The notes: generated by a model from the sequence alone, not told the origin. A DNA stretch of 64,000 nt from Motacilla alba alba (GCF_015832195.1 NC_052018.1:63053666-63117665); one strand, 5' to 3'. Shown: positions 38,201-50,334, numbered from the stretch's first letter. Numbers and translations: made by a program.

Positions 38201-41200
38201 AGTCTCAAGCATTTGAATTATATGTAAAAAATATTATTATCCTCTTGTATTCAAATGCCTACTCTTGGAATTGACATGGATGCAAAGACCATTTATATTA
38301 CTATTGCTTAACTGCTATCACTGTGCTTGTAACTGTGCTGTAGAAAAAGGGTAACACTGGATCAAAGACAGGGTAGGTGCACGATGCTCTGGTTTACAGG
38401 GTGCCTGGGCTGGTTCTGTCCCTCAGGCGGGATTGCAGAGCAGTCACTGCAGGTACAACATCAGCAGAATTTACACAGGGGAACAAAAGAAATATGGCTT
38501 ATTAGACATTGTGAAACAGAACAGAAAGAAACAGGGGGAAAAGTCCCTGTTTCTACCGAACATGCTTGTAGATTTCAACTGGTGAGAATATAGAAATAGA
38601 ATACAGAAAAGAAAAAAACATATCTTTTATGTAAAAAATACCAGAACTTTTGAAAGGCTCAGGTTAGGATAATACAACAAGAGTAGCCTGAAACCCATTT
38701 TTGCCTTAACAATCACATTCAGAAGAGTTCACTAAGAACTTCACTTCTAATTGGACTCAGTAAAAGAGCTTTGTTCAATTAGCCTAAAGGGTCTGTTAAC
38801 AAAAAAATCCACTAATATTAGGAAAATTATATATATGAAAAGCTAGTTGTGATCGTGTCACCAACTCCTTCATGAACTGAATTGTGTTGGGGAAATAAGG
38901 TAATAAAAACTTGCCAAGTGGGGCTAAATAATTAAATTTTAAATAAACTGTAATTTTCAGTTATGTTGTAACTCTAATAGTTGAAAGAAAACATTGAGAA
39001 GCAGGAAAGCACACGTTAATATAGGAATTTAAGGATAATAGCAGAAAGCACTAATACTGATTAGGATGATTATGATGATTATAACTTCCAGTATGTAACA
39101 TCATAATGAAAATGATCCAGCCCCTCAGAAGTTATACATTTAGCTAGGCACTTGGAAAAATCTTTTCATGCTTGGATGGTTTATGCAGTTACAGTAGAAC
39201 TTCCAAAGAAATAAGGAAAGGAGTAGAATAAGATGATGGGAACAACGATGCAGAGAAAAGGTTTCCTCATTCAAAAAGACCCTCCAACCCCATCAAATAA
39301 GAACACAGGAAAGTATAATATATACTGAGGGGAGAGGAAAATATTTGGATATAAATCATTCAGATGTAACACTGGGAAGCATGGTGACTTCAGTTGCAGT
39401 CAATATTGAGATTTATTGATCTGAGAGATAAATATTGACCAAGGTGATGCCAAAGTCAATATTTAACTTCAGGGACCATAAATCTTAATAGCAATTGTAA
39501 AGAGTAGTCAGTATCATCTATGTTTGATATATATTTTATTGCCTTTTACAAGGGTATAAAAGGTTTCTTAAAAGAGATGCTGTTTTGTTCATTTCAAAAA
39601 GTCTTTGCCTTGCCAGAGCAATCCAAGTGTATATGCTTGCCTTTTTAAAGATCATCTAATGATTGGTGTGGCCTGAAAATTATGAGAATCATTTGCACAA
39701 TGAACAAATTGCCTATTAAACAAAAAATCCCAAACAAAAAACAAACCAGTTGGCAGCAGCATCTTTTGAGATTAAGTTATCTGTGAAATGCTATCATACA
39801 TGCAACATCTTGCTAGATAAAGGCATTTAACAACTATGGGGAAAATCAGCTATAATTTATGTAAGCTACCTGCAATTCTCCTGAGGTTTCATGACTTTTT
39901 TACTGCTGCACCTCAACACATCAATTGGATCCATAAAATGTTCATGTACTTAACAGTTCCTATTATATTTACATATTATTATAGTATGAATACTACCTTG
40001 CTCTCTTGTATATTGTATTTTTCTAATTTTTTAATTAAAACTTCTATCAGATCTGCTTCTAATATGTGAAGCATTCTTTAACTCATTGTCTGGGGTTCAC
40101 AGAAAGATCTTTTTCTCACTTCCCATCTCCTTCCTCTTTGCTTATGTTAAAGAGATGACACTGACAACCATAGCTAAGGTAAATGCAAGTTAAAAAATAC
40201 CCATGAGGTAGCAAATGATAATTTAGTTAACAATTCTAACTGTCCCAGTGTTCTCCCTAATGTTCAGAAATTTCTTTTATTATACTAGAAGACATTACTT
40301 TTCAAAAGCCACTGCATATTTGACATTCACTTTTCTGACACACAAAAAACCACACTTATAATAAAAGGTTACTTGGACACTACTGCAGTGAGTGAGTCCA
40401 ACTCTTCCTGAAAACCAAAATTTTTAGACCAGTTTGTGTGATCTACCACAGCACAAGGGAATATTTTGACACAATTTTATGTAATAAAGCTTTAATTCTA
40501 TGAAAATAAGGCTTTATGACATTAAGGAGCAAGACAGTTAACCTCAAATGGTTTATTCATGTCAGCACAGTGCAAAGATGCAATTAGTTGTAATGTCCTT
40601 ACACTCAGAGTCAGGAGTTTACAGAGGGAAGAGACACCAATGGCATTGCCCAGCTCCTGCTACTCACTCCAGGGGGCTGGGCTGTCTAATTTTACATCTC
40701 AGACCCTAACAGATAATGGCCTTCCTCTCAAAAAGTGTCAGTACATTACCAGGACAACTTACGGGGAGACTTTTCATGCCTCAGAAACAGTGAGCCTACC
40801 CAAACCAATGCTGAGTTGGGTGCTTAGGCTTTAGCAGTGCCACATTTTAGACACTTGTTAGCAGGCACCTGTTAGAGGTAATAGATATTTGGCAGATATT
40901 TAGTCTGATCACTTGCATGATTCATTAAGATTTAGACTGTCAGAAGAAAACAATCAGAGTTGTCTGAAACAGGGTTCCCTTGTCAGGCTGTTTCTCATTA
41001 CTTTCCTGGTCTTCAGAACTCTGCAATTAAGTGATGGAGTTTTATTGGTATCACTTCTTTGTTTTAGGAGGTGGCAAGGCTAGAAAATATGGTAATTATC
41101 TAACACAGTAAAAACCATACCCACTTCCCCCACTGCCAGCGCTAGCAACTGAGCAAACACTGATACTGGAAGCACTCACAAAGTTTACACTTGCCTGAGG

Positions 41201-41460
41201 GAGTATCTTCCAAACCTTACTATAAGGATAAGTCAAGTATTTTGCTAATTTTAAATATCTGCAGTTGTAAGCTGTGGTGATAATACTGGGAAAGAATGCA
41301 GTTTACAAAAGGGATGACTCTAGACATGATAACACTCTGAGATAACATTTTAAGAGAAGCAAACTGGGGGGAAGGGGTCCTTTATCTGTTACATCACAAC
41401 AATCTGGCTTTTGAAATGATCTGTAGGTAGCTGTATTTGCAAACTGTAACTTGTGATGAC
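35266..41460. other. Unique non-coding DNA
   Basis: No gene or mobile element recognised. Points of detail: a near-duplicated TAATTATGCTG word near 36245-36275; a strong isolated acceptor (long pyrimidine tract then CCAG, ending 37556) whose following sequence is open in one frame for about 40 codons but has no nearby consensus donor; AT-rich stretches at 38.6-39.1 kb. Confidence 0.6.
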
Positions 41461-41690
41461 TCCAGTGACAAAGGGAGGGAGAGTCATCCCAGTGTGGGGG
41501 GAGGGGGGAGGGGAAATCACTCCATAGTTTGTGTTTCCACGACGTGCAGTCATCATCTGGCATTCAGCTTGGGTGTAATAACTTGGTGTCTCTTTGTTCC
41601 CCCATACGGGATGAAGGCTCTAATCAGTTTTGTCAGAACGTTTGCTCAGTTAATCGCCTAGCAATGTGTGATGAATAATCTGCCTATTGA
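41461..41690. promoter_or_regulatory. G-run plus homeodomain-core cluster
   Basis: A GGGAGGGA word (41473-41480) is followed by G6-A-G6-A-G4 (41496-41513). Downstream, three TAATC cores (near 41621, 41651 and 41676), the core of K50-type homeodomain sites, fall within about 60 bp. The pattern is compatible with a conserved regulatory element, but it rests on short motifs. No transcript evidence. Confidence 0.25.
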
Positions 41691-42980
41691 CTGCCTCAGC
41701 AGTTGGTGGGTTCTCCACCCTCACCCCATGGTGAGACGCATCTCGTTTCTGCTGGCTGCTCATTTTCCTTTAAAAGAGGAGCACTGTCTCTCTTCCCCGG
41801 CCCCAGTAGGCACATCCCACCCTTCCCACCCCTTTTAGCCTCACAGCCCTCTTCTCCTTTTTCCCTCAGGAATCTGGAAAATGCTGCCCGCCCACTCTGA
41901 GTTTTGTCCTTGGATAACTACCTTCCTGCCAGTCACCTTGAGCTCTCATTCCACAGAGCGTTCCCTCTCTGCTGAGCTTCGGATCTTTATTTTCATACCA
42001 AGAGAAACAGATTTAGGATGAACAGGAAAGTTTTGGCAACAACTGTCATCACATTATCAACACAGTGTTAGTGATGAATAGTTCTGGAGGAAAGAAAATA
42101 CCACAGAAAGCTCTACTTCACTGGGACAAAAATACAAGGGAGGATCTGAGGGGTTCCTTCATCATTGACTCAGGAGAAGAAAAATAAGGAAAAACTCTAA
42201 TCAAAATATCAAATCTCAATTGCCTGCAACTGTGAATTGACTTGACAAGAAAAATCCAGGCCTCTATTCTGCATGTGCAGACTGCACAAAACTGTGGGTT
42301 CTCCCTGTGCCAGCCCTTTGCAGAGTAGAGAACTGTAGGGAAGGTTTTTGCAGCAGCTGTGATTTTAACATGGTTGGTAAAAAAAAAAAAGTAGAACAGA
42401 ACATCTATGTAAGGTAAAGGGCTTCAGCTCCTGTGTCAGGGCATTATTTCTGTAAGTTCCTAAATTAGGCCAGAAAAAAAAACCCATTATACAAAAAGCG
42501 GTGTAGGTTTTTGGGACAGCAATATACTTTTGGTTATAAAGGCTGACAGAGGTACATTGTGCATTGGGAAGAATACAGAAAACATACACAGAACATGGAA
42601 TTGCGGAAATATAAATTAAAAGCTTTATGACTGCCAGCTGTGAGGTCTTTTCAGACCTATCTGGAATTCTCCACTGTACTAACTTTGAATAAGTAGAGAT
42701 GTACTGTTAATGTAATATTGCACTTGTTACAGAACTTCCTTCATGGACAGGTAAATCTGCCTTAGATCAAGCTCCAACTCTGCCAGCCAGATTTCACCGG
42801 AGTGACATACATGAAGGCAGTGTTCTTATAACTCTTACACAGTTTGGATTTGGTGTCTCTCCTTTTATGAGAGACATATTTTTCAAAATGATCATTACTA
42901 CCTAAATAAAAGAGGCTACAGCTCCTCTTTGTATGCTTCTAGTTTATTGTCTGCATTGTCCCACAATGACACAGACACAC
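41691..42980. other. Unique non-coding DNA
   Basis: No gene recognised. A pyrimidine-rich patch (41.7-41.9 kb) yields a Pro/Ser-rich frame that is a composition artefact. Confidence 0.6.
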
Positions 42981-43047
42981 ATTGATATAGATATTTGATA
43001 TACATATAGATAGATTATAGATCTAGATCTAGATATAGATATATAAA
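42981..43047. repeat. GATA/AGATCT-type imperfect microsatellite
   Basis: ATAGATA and TAGATC words repeat imperfectly over about 65 bp. It contains the perfect 14-bp palindrome ATCTAGATCTAGAT. The complement encodes a Leu/Asp/Ile-rich pseudo-peptide only because of the repeat. Confidence 0.8.
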
Positions 43048-44290
43048 TGTTTTTGTCTTGGACGAGTGATACCAAAAGCCATCTGCTTTCTGTGTGTTCC
43101 TGGACCCCACTAGCTCTTGAAGGCAACCTAAACTTAGTAAGATGTTGTATTGTCTGCATTTCACACCCATCCTTGCTATTAGGGGGTCCCACCACTCCCT
43201 CAGAGCCATCTTGGCTGCACAACCAGGAGGGCTCACAGGATAGCTGGAGCCAGACACGGCATGACAGGTCCCAGCACACAGGAGTTAAAGAGTATCCCCA
43301 AATGCATCCTTTCACATTTACATGCAGGTCTTACCCAATGCTTTCCCCAAAGGCACAGAAACTGAATCATTTCAGAGCTCACAGGAAGCAAACAGATGGT
43401 CAGCAAGAATATGATACATGATTATATCTATGCATAAAAGTATGCATATTTGAAAGCATGTACAAGCCTCCTTAGGGTGAGTATACTGAGTTTCACTGCT
43501 TTTTCTAGGGTTCTGGGAAGTTGTTTTCAGCTTGAACTTAGTGTCAAATAAATCTGGTTTATAGGTCACTCGTGATAGTTTGCAACCAAGCTGCATAGCA
43601 CTGTGAAGCAGATACCATTGCATATTATATCATCAAGAATTCCTGATGAAAAAATAAGGAAAACATTTCAGATCTCTTGCTTTTGTGTTTTGAAGCTTCT
43701 CTTGCAATGGAGAAACTTGCTGAAATAAATGAAATAAATTAAAATCTGCACAAAACACCTGACACAAGTGGATTATGCTAATAGAATGGGTGTGTGTAGC
43801 TCACCATAGATGTATATCTCATGATCCTTGTTCACACCTCAGCATCTCATTCACACATTCTTGAGAGAAGGATCAATCAAAAGCGAGGTGCTAAATAGCA
43901 TGCTTTTAGTTAACTAGATTTCAGAAGTTTCTAGGAGTTTCTAGAAGTCTAAGAAACAGGGGAGATGTACATTGTATGGATTTTCCATTTAAACATGAAA
44001 AAGATCCTGCCCTCCAAGTTTCTATTCTCTTTCCTCAGCCCTCACATGTATTTTCTGAATATCTCTCTTTCCCACTGCCTCCTTTCAATGAACACCATGC
44101 ATTCAAACTTTTCACCCACTGGGTGACTTGCCATTTCATCAGCTCCTCCACGACCAGCTCATAGTCTTCTCAGAGATGTTTTGAAGAGTTCTGTACAATC
44201 TACTTGATGAATTTTCATGTCAAATAGTATCACCTTGCTACCTGAACATTCCCCATGTTTTGGCATGGGAAAGTGATGCAAGAGGATGGG
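43048..44290. other. Unique non-coding DNA
   Basis: Overlapping frames of about 80-125 codons occur on both strands at 42.9-43.4 kb and have no recognisable domain. No splice pair or repeat stands out. Confidence 0.6.
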
Positions 44291-44426
44291 GAGAGAAGAG
44301 AAGAGAAGAGAAGAGAAGAGAAGAGAAGAGAAGAGAAGAGAAGAGAAGAGAAGAGAAGAGAAGAGAAGAGAAGAGAAGAGAAGAGAAGAGAAGAGAAGAG
44401 AAGAGAAGAGAAGAGAAGAGAAGAAG
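44291..44426 (+). repeat. (GAGAA)n pentanucleotide array
   Basis: About 27 essentially perfect units of a 5-bp GAGAA/AGAAG repeat cover 136 bp. The plus strand is pure purine. Because the unit contains no stop in any frame, open frames cross the array on both strands (Arg-Glu-Glu-Lys-Arg on plus, Ser-Leu-Leu-Phe on minus); these are artefacts and not genes. Its perfection implies recent expansion. Confidence 0.97.
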
Positions 44427-44944
44427 CATCAAGCTCCTCTTTTCAGCAGAACATCTGTGACAATCTAACAGCTCCTGTCTCCAGAAGCATCCTGTCTTCA
44501 CAACCTAAGCCTTTCTCCTGTATTGGAGACCAGGTATCCCATTCAAGTTCACAGGCCCTTCTCAGAGGGCTGGGCCTTCTCCTCCCACCAGGCTGGGCCT
44601 GGCAAATGGATGCAGAGAAAGGGAAATTCTGTGTGGCTGTAAAGTCTTTGCCTAAGGCCCTACTTTTTGCCTCAACTTCCCAATGCCTAAATCTGACCTT
44701 TTCTACCTCTTCATGCTATAGTTTGTTCACTGAAGCCTGGTGAAAAGAGCCAGAGCCTTTGCTGAAGTCTTTATGTGTGTAGTCAGGACTCATTTTCATA
44801 GATATGTGACAATCTTTTCCAAACAGATCATAATTTAATATTTTAAGATCTGTCACCTGAATTTGAGAAGCAAAGCTTCTCTGCTTTTCTGACCAAACTA
44901 CCATGAGTCAAACTCTCCTACCATACTCTACATCAGAGACTCAG
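44427..44944. other. Unique DNA between array and CR1
   Basis: No gene recognised. The open frame that enters from the GA array continues to 44743 without a known domain. Confidence 0.6.
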
Positions 44945-45512
44945 TGGCAGTTCTGCAGTGTTATCCCCCTGCACTTGGCACCGGTGAAGCCACACCTTGG
45001 ATTCTGGATGCAGCTCTGAACCACTCACTTCAAGAAGGACAATGAGGTGCTGAAATGAGTCCAGAGAAGAGCAACAGAGCTGGGGAAGGGTCTGGAACAC
45101 AAGTCCTATGAACAGCATCTAAGTGAGCTGAGAGGTTTGGCCTGGAGAAAAGGAGGCTCAGGGGACACCTTATCACTCTCTAGAGCTGCCTGAAGGAGGG
45201 TGTAGCCTGGTGGGAGTTGTCGTCTTCTCACAGGGAACTAGCAACAGGATGAAAGGACTTAGGCTGCACCAGGGGATGTTCAAGCTGAATATTTAGGAGG
45301 AATTTCTTCACAAAAAGAGTGATTAAATATGAGAATGGACTGCTGAGAGAGGTGGTGGTGTCACTGTTCCTTGAGGTATTTAAGCCTTGAGGTGTTTAGA
45401 ATGACTGGATGTGGCACTGAGTGCCATGGTCTAGTTGACAGGGTGGTGTTTGGTCATAGGTTGGACTCAATCATCTAGGATGTCTTTTCCTACCTAATTG
45501 ATTCTGTGATTC
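44945..45512 (+). mobile_element. CR1 LINE 3' fragment with terminal repeat
   Basis: About 570 bp of CR1 3' sequence in sense orientation. In order it shows the GTGAAGCCACACC block, CAAGAAGGACAATGAGGTGC, GTCCAGAGAAGAGCAACAG, GGCCTGGAGAAAAGGAGGCT, the CTGCCTGAAGGAGGGTG block, AGGAGGAATTTCTTCAC, GAGAGAGGTGGTGGTGTCAC, the GGATGTGGCACTGAGTGCCA block and GGTTGGACTCAATCATCT. It ends with TTGATTCTGTGATTC, about one and a half copies of the CR1 octamer, and without poly-A. It is 5'-truncated. The GTCTAGTTGACAGGGTGGTG variant resembles CR1 subfamilies I associate with Neoaves; a library search would confirm the subfamily. Confidence 0.94.
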
Positions 45513-45832
45513 ATATCTCCTGCCTCTTTTTGTAAGTCAACCACATTAATGACTAGTCATTGGTTATCCTTATATCTCAAATACCCTCTTAAAGCAACAA
45601 TTTCACATGAATTGTTCACTGCTGACTCCAATGTGCCAATGTGCCAACTGACCTAATTCCTGATTTCAAGTAGAAAACTTGCCCCTCCAGTCTTAAAAGT
45701 TCACTGTTCTATAGCATATAAGCAAATTGTATAGGAAAAAATTAAAAGGCATATATGTTCTCTGTATTTTCTGCAGATTCTCATGCAGTGTCTCTGGACT
45801 CGTCTCCTTCCTTTTCCATTTTCATTCTACAG
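45513..45832. other. Unique DNA downstream of CR1
   Basis: No gene recognised. It contains a CCAATGTG doublet (about 45631-45650) and, from 45805, the pyrimidine tract that precedes the microexon-like segment. Confidence 0.6.
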
Positions 45833-45856
45833 GGTTCTCCAGATTTTTTATCTGAG
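45833..45856 (+). other. 24-nt microexon-like pattern, unproven
   Basis: A long pyrimidine-rich tract (about 45805-45830) ending CTACAG is followed by 24 nt and then by a full-consensus donor GAG|GTAAGT (45857-45862). Read in phase 0 it gives eight codons (Gly-Ser-Pro-Asp-Phe-Leu-Ser-Glu); phase 1 is also open and phase 2 has a stop. Neural microexons are typically 3-27 nt and a multiple of three, with strong flanking splice sites, so the form fits. I do not recognise the peptide, and there is no neighbouring coding exon in the window. It could be coincidence. Confidence 0.3.
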
Positions 45857-46195
45857 GTAAGTGATTGTCAGTTTATTCAAGGCATTTACCATATTTGCAA
45901 GAACTAGCACAGACCTCTCACATATTTGGGCTAGGTGTGATAAGAACATTTGCTCTTTATACATTAGCCCCACTTAAAATCTGTCAAAGACACCAAGTGG
46001 TCCTGCAATATATCATCTACTCTGCAGTGCAAGTGCAGCTGGGTGGTTGGCTTCATCAGCCCTTTAAGACCAGATATCACTATTGCTGCCTTAAAACAGC
46101 CACAGCTCAGAGAGGCTGGCAAGATGAATATGTTGTGTGCCGCGATCTAAATATGACATGATCTGTAGGAAAGCAGCTTTGTACTCTTCCATCAG

Positions 46196-46221
46196 TGGGA
46201 GGTGCCCTGAACACAACAAAG
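46196..46221 (+). other. Second exon-like segment near 46.2 kb
   Basis: A pyrimidine-leaning acceptor ends at 46195 (CATCAG) and a full-consensus donor AAG|GTAAGT begins at 46222. The 26-nt length is not a multiple of three, so if spliced it would be a non-coding or poison exon, or the true acceptor lies further upstream. It lies about 340 nt downstream of the microexon-like pattern and on the same strand. Confidence 0.2.
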
Positions 46222-46229
46222 GTAAGTGC

Positions 46230-46884
46230 CCTACGTGAGGCTACAGCCCCTCAAGCTACATCTGTACTGGTAAAATAAACAGTTCTGGACCAGCTTTGGC
46301 ACTAAGCCTCCAATCATCTCCACTGTTAAATTTCTAGAATGATTTTGACTTGGGGCTGACTTGCACTCACCCAAGCAATCTGCAGGAAGACTTCTCGAGC
46401 TAGCACAGACCAGGGATTCTCCTCACTAGAGAACCTTGCTTCCAAAGGGTGAAAGTGTTTAATTGTGTGGATGCAGGCAAACCAGTGCCAGGTGACTGCA
46501 GTGGCAAAGAGATGGACATGTTTGATATACTAATAGAGATGCAGCCTCACTGTCTAACAATTTCCTGTGAAGTTGAAAGTGGACGATTCTGAAGGAGCCC
46601 AGCGGGTCCCCATGCCCTGGATTGCCCCTCTGCTAGCTCTGAAAGGCCAGATCCTGAATGCTCTGCTAAAGTCTTCAACATGGATGAAAAGGGGGATGAG
46701 AAGCTATAAAGCAGACACAATTCTCCAACCTCCAGATAATCATCCCCAGGTCCATATGCAGAAGAAAAAGTGTATATGCCTGGGTTTATTTAATAGATTA
46801 TGCAGTCTACTTGCTCACATTTATCACATGGGCTAATGTAAGATTTACTGTCCGTAATTAATCAACCTTAGGCAAGAATATTTA
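46230..46884. other. Unique non-coding DNA
   Basis: No gene recognised; an 89-codon plus frame (46567-46836) has no known domain. Confidence 0.6.
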
Positions 46885-46985
46885 GCACTTCGACTCAATT
46901 TTTCATTTTCAAAGTGCTTTTCAAACACTACCTAATTAAACATCAGGACCAATTATTTCCATGGTACTTTGCAGACGACTTTAAA
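46885..46985. mobile_element. Possible ancient L2/MIR-like remnant
   Basis: The order TTTAGCACTT ... TTTTCAAAGTGCTTTTCAAA ... ACTACCTAATTAAACATCAG ... AATTATTTCC tracks the 3' region shared by old L2/MIR-type repeats, in which a TCAAAGCGCTTTACAAAC word is followed by ATTAATTAATCC and an ATTATTATCCCC word. Identity is low and the match is by memory of the family, so this is tentative. It may alternatively be a conserved element with several homeodomain ATTA cores. Confidence 0.4.
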
Positions 46986-49900
46986 AAATGTAATATGCAC
47001 ATTTTAGCACGTACATGAGGAATCTTTTAAAGTCAAAACAGCTCTATTTTCAACCTGCTGAAGGAATGAAAGCAGTAACAGGACTGAGATTTCCAAAGAT
47101 CTGCTCCTATGCACACATAAGACTGTAACCCAGTATCCTTCTTAAAACTTCTATCTCACACTTTCATTTTGCCTGTGAAAGGACACTTAATTACTAAAGA
47201 ACTGCAGAACTGGGATGAGAAATAATTACTTCTTTACAAGGGACATATGCCACCACTGGGTTGGGGTTCTGATTCATAGGCTCAGCAGGAACTCATGAGG
47301 TCACACCTGTAAGTCTCACCTCATTTCTTCCACAGGGGTAATGGAACAACCTGTGTGTTCACACAGCAGTGGTGTCTTCACCAGCAAGGTCAATCCAAGG
47401 CATGGTATCTACTCACTGAAAACTGTTCCAATACCCTTCCCTCATGACCAGAAATGCAGTCAGCATTGGCAATTTTTTAACCACCTCTAAGGAGAAATGT
47501 GGATGTGGTGAGCCATGCTTGTCATCCTAGCTTCTCCAGAGGTGAGTGGGTGCCCATGAGCCTGGGGCTTCAGTGTGCCAGTTTTGCACATCACATTTGG
47601 CATCAGTCTCATGATGCCTGAGCTCAGGTCAGCAGGTTGCCTAAGGAAGGGAGAACCCACCTAGACCAGACACAGAGCATCTCAGTTTCTGGCAGCACAG
47701 TCCAGTATCCCCAAGGACATGTACTGAGAGTGTGGTGATTTAAATCCATAGGCCAATTGACAGTAGATTTTTAATAAGAGTGCACACACAGCCCCTCCTA
47801 TGATCTCTTCTACAGAGACAATGCAGAGGTAAGGCATAGACTGCAGTGAGCCAGGGTTGTCAGGGCTTAACCACTAAAAGTTCTTATTCCTGCCAGAATC
47901 CTTCTCACCTCAATAGTGAAGAAAAGATTAACACTGCATCAATAGGCAAACAAGGGCAGAAAGCATGATGTTTCCCTGACAAGATAAATAAAATCAAGAA
48001 GCAAAATATTCTTCATTAAACATTAGAAGTTTATGCATCTGCCAACATGGCCTGGTGCAGTTCTGGTCAGACACCTAAAAGAACACCACATAAGCCAGCT
48101 CCCTAACTGGAAGCAGCCTAGCCAGACAAACGTGGCATTCTGCAACACATCATTAAGCCCTGCTGCAAAGTCAGCTGTACTGACTCAGCACATCACACTA
48201 ATGCTGCTTCACATCTTCTGGGGCCTGGGACAGGTTTATGCAGCACAGATAACTCCGTGCAGCACTTAGAGGAGCTCTCCAGGTACACATCAAGGCAGGG
48301 GACAGCAAACTTTCAAGGATGGTGTGTACCAGATGGTATTTTTCTTTCCCAGATTAGAGGTTAAACATGCTGGTAAGAACGCTGTGGGATCCATGAGAGA
48401 CTGCCTCTTACAGAAACAATATGCTACCATTTTCTATCATCATTAAATTGCATCTGTACAAGGCAGAAGCTCCTGCTGCTCTCAGAATGAGCCAGAAGGT
48501 GGGAGCCACCAATGTCTCTTTCCAGATGGCACAGCCCCAAAACCAGCTCTGTGCTAGCCCTACTGGTGTTTTTAGAAATTGACCTCCATGATGCTACTGG
48601 TTTCAGTGCCCCAGACTGTGAATAGGCTGGAAGAGTCACAGGGGTGCAACAAAAAAGTTCTGCAAAACTGAGATTTATGGCCAAGGCTTTTCTGCCTTAT
48701 CCTTAAGTAAAGTTCTTGGGCACAGCTGCCTTACGAACAAATTACAGAATTATAATCTGGCTTAGATGTAAACAAATTTACCTTCAATTCAGAATTAAAT
48801 AAGCCAAGTGTCTTTCATAAGAGTGCTAAAAGTTAGGCTTTAGGTTAGGTTGTTGACCTACATGTCTCAGCTCCCTGGCTGTGAAATGGAACAGTCTTTC
48901 CAGGAGGGACATTGCTGAAAGAATTTCATTCCTGCTTATAAAACAGTGAAGTGATAATAAGAGATTTAGATGTGTTGGTTTTACTAAACTATTTAAAATA
49001 TACAGAGTAGTAAAAATGGTCCCAGCCTTCCTTTTGCTTGTACTAGTGTAAATGGAAGCAATTGTATTGAACACAGCTTACTGTATATGAAACTTAATTG
49101 AAATCAGTCCTTACATCTTTCTATGTAATTAAAATGGATAACAGGAATTTTTCTGATCCCACTCTCAGCTAAGTTACATCACCTTTTTATCTGAGGACCT
49201 GTTTATGGAGCTTTTTTGTTTTAAACTTTAGCTAGTTTCAAGGCTTACACAAAGGCCATGAATGTTTTAATTTCTGTATTTCAGTATTGTCCCTTGGGAA
49301 GAGCAACCTGGAGGATGCACAAGCCTGAGTTTGAAAATAAGGCCATAAAATAATTTCTGAAGCTGTATGAGAAGCCAAAGCAGCAGATCTTTTAACACTT
49401 TGTCATAATTATGCAGAAACTAGGGGAAAATTAATTGCATCTACCTGTGTGCAGGAAATGTTTTTGATTTATATTTTGCAATATACCCCCAAATGCATTT
49501 CTACCCTCCTTACTACCCTAACTGTTCCAGGAACACTGCATGGTGTAGATTCAGCTAGAGGCTACACTTCATTGATCACAGCTGATTCTGTTAAGAAGCC
49601 TTTCCCTCTAAGGTGGAAGCTGCTCAGTTCAGCACCACTTGGAAGGGACATGGTGACTGGCACAGTCTGTTCCCAGTCCACTGCAAACATCAAGTGTCAA
49701 GTGTTAGTTAAGCCACCAGACTACATCAGGCGTCAGTGACGACTGAATCCTAGCTTTGAAAGCAATATTTTTACAGACAGAAATAGAAAGAAAAAAAAAA
49801 AAGAAAGGATAAGCAATTCTAACTTTTTCATTCCTAATACCTTCTTTTCCAAGAATATTTGGCAAAATAATTTTCCTGGATTTGTTTGTAAATGAGCCTG

Positions 49901-50310
49901 AGGAACTGAAGGGACTCATTTCATACCACCTTGTGAAAACTGGATGCTCCAGTATCAGCCCAGGAGCTATGACTCTAATCACTGCAGAAATGTGTTTTCC
50001 CACAAGTACACCTGTCAGCGTCTCTCTACCTATGGGTCTTTGTCAAAAAACATACAATAGTGCACAGAGACCTCAGGCTAGATTCATATGGCAGTTGTTA
50101 TGTCCTCATTGTAAGTAGTCACAAAGGTCAAACTTTCTTCTGATTTGATGAGTTAGATGATATCTGAGGCACAAAACAAAACTGAACTGATCATTTTTTT
50201 CTACATTCGCTTGCAGTGCAGAATGGGTTTTACAGGCAATATTCTTACAGGTAAGCCAAACACTTTGTACACTGTGACTTTCCAAACAAGCTCCTGATCT
50301 AATACTGTGG
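46986..50310. other. Unique non-coding DNA with scattered splice-like words
   Basis: No gene recognised. Two further plus-strand consensus donors occur: GAG|GTGAGT at 47542 and GAG|GTAAGG at 47829. The second lies 13 nt after a strong pyrimidine acceptor (AG at 47814-47815). Open frames near 48.0-48.7 and 49.4-50.0 kb have no known domain. Confidence 0.55.
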
Positions 50311-50334
50311 GATCCTGATCCTGATCCTGATCCT
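50311..50334 (+). repeat. (GATCCT)4 short tandem repeat
   Basis: Four perfect copies of a hexamer. The complement encodes Gly-Ser repeats inside a 160-codon minus frame (50106-50588); that frame otherwise lacks any recognisable domain, so I do not call it a gene. Confidence 0.9.

Noticed and set aside
42713..42727. Match to the 5' part of the miR-25/92 family (TATTGCACTTGT)
   Set aside because: No complementary arm within hairpin distance, so no precursor; a 12-base match can occur by chance.
44255..44743. 162-codon plus frame with Arg-Glu-Glu-Lys-Arg repeats
   Set aside because: It exists only because the GAGAA pentamer contains no stop codon in any frame.
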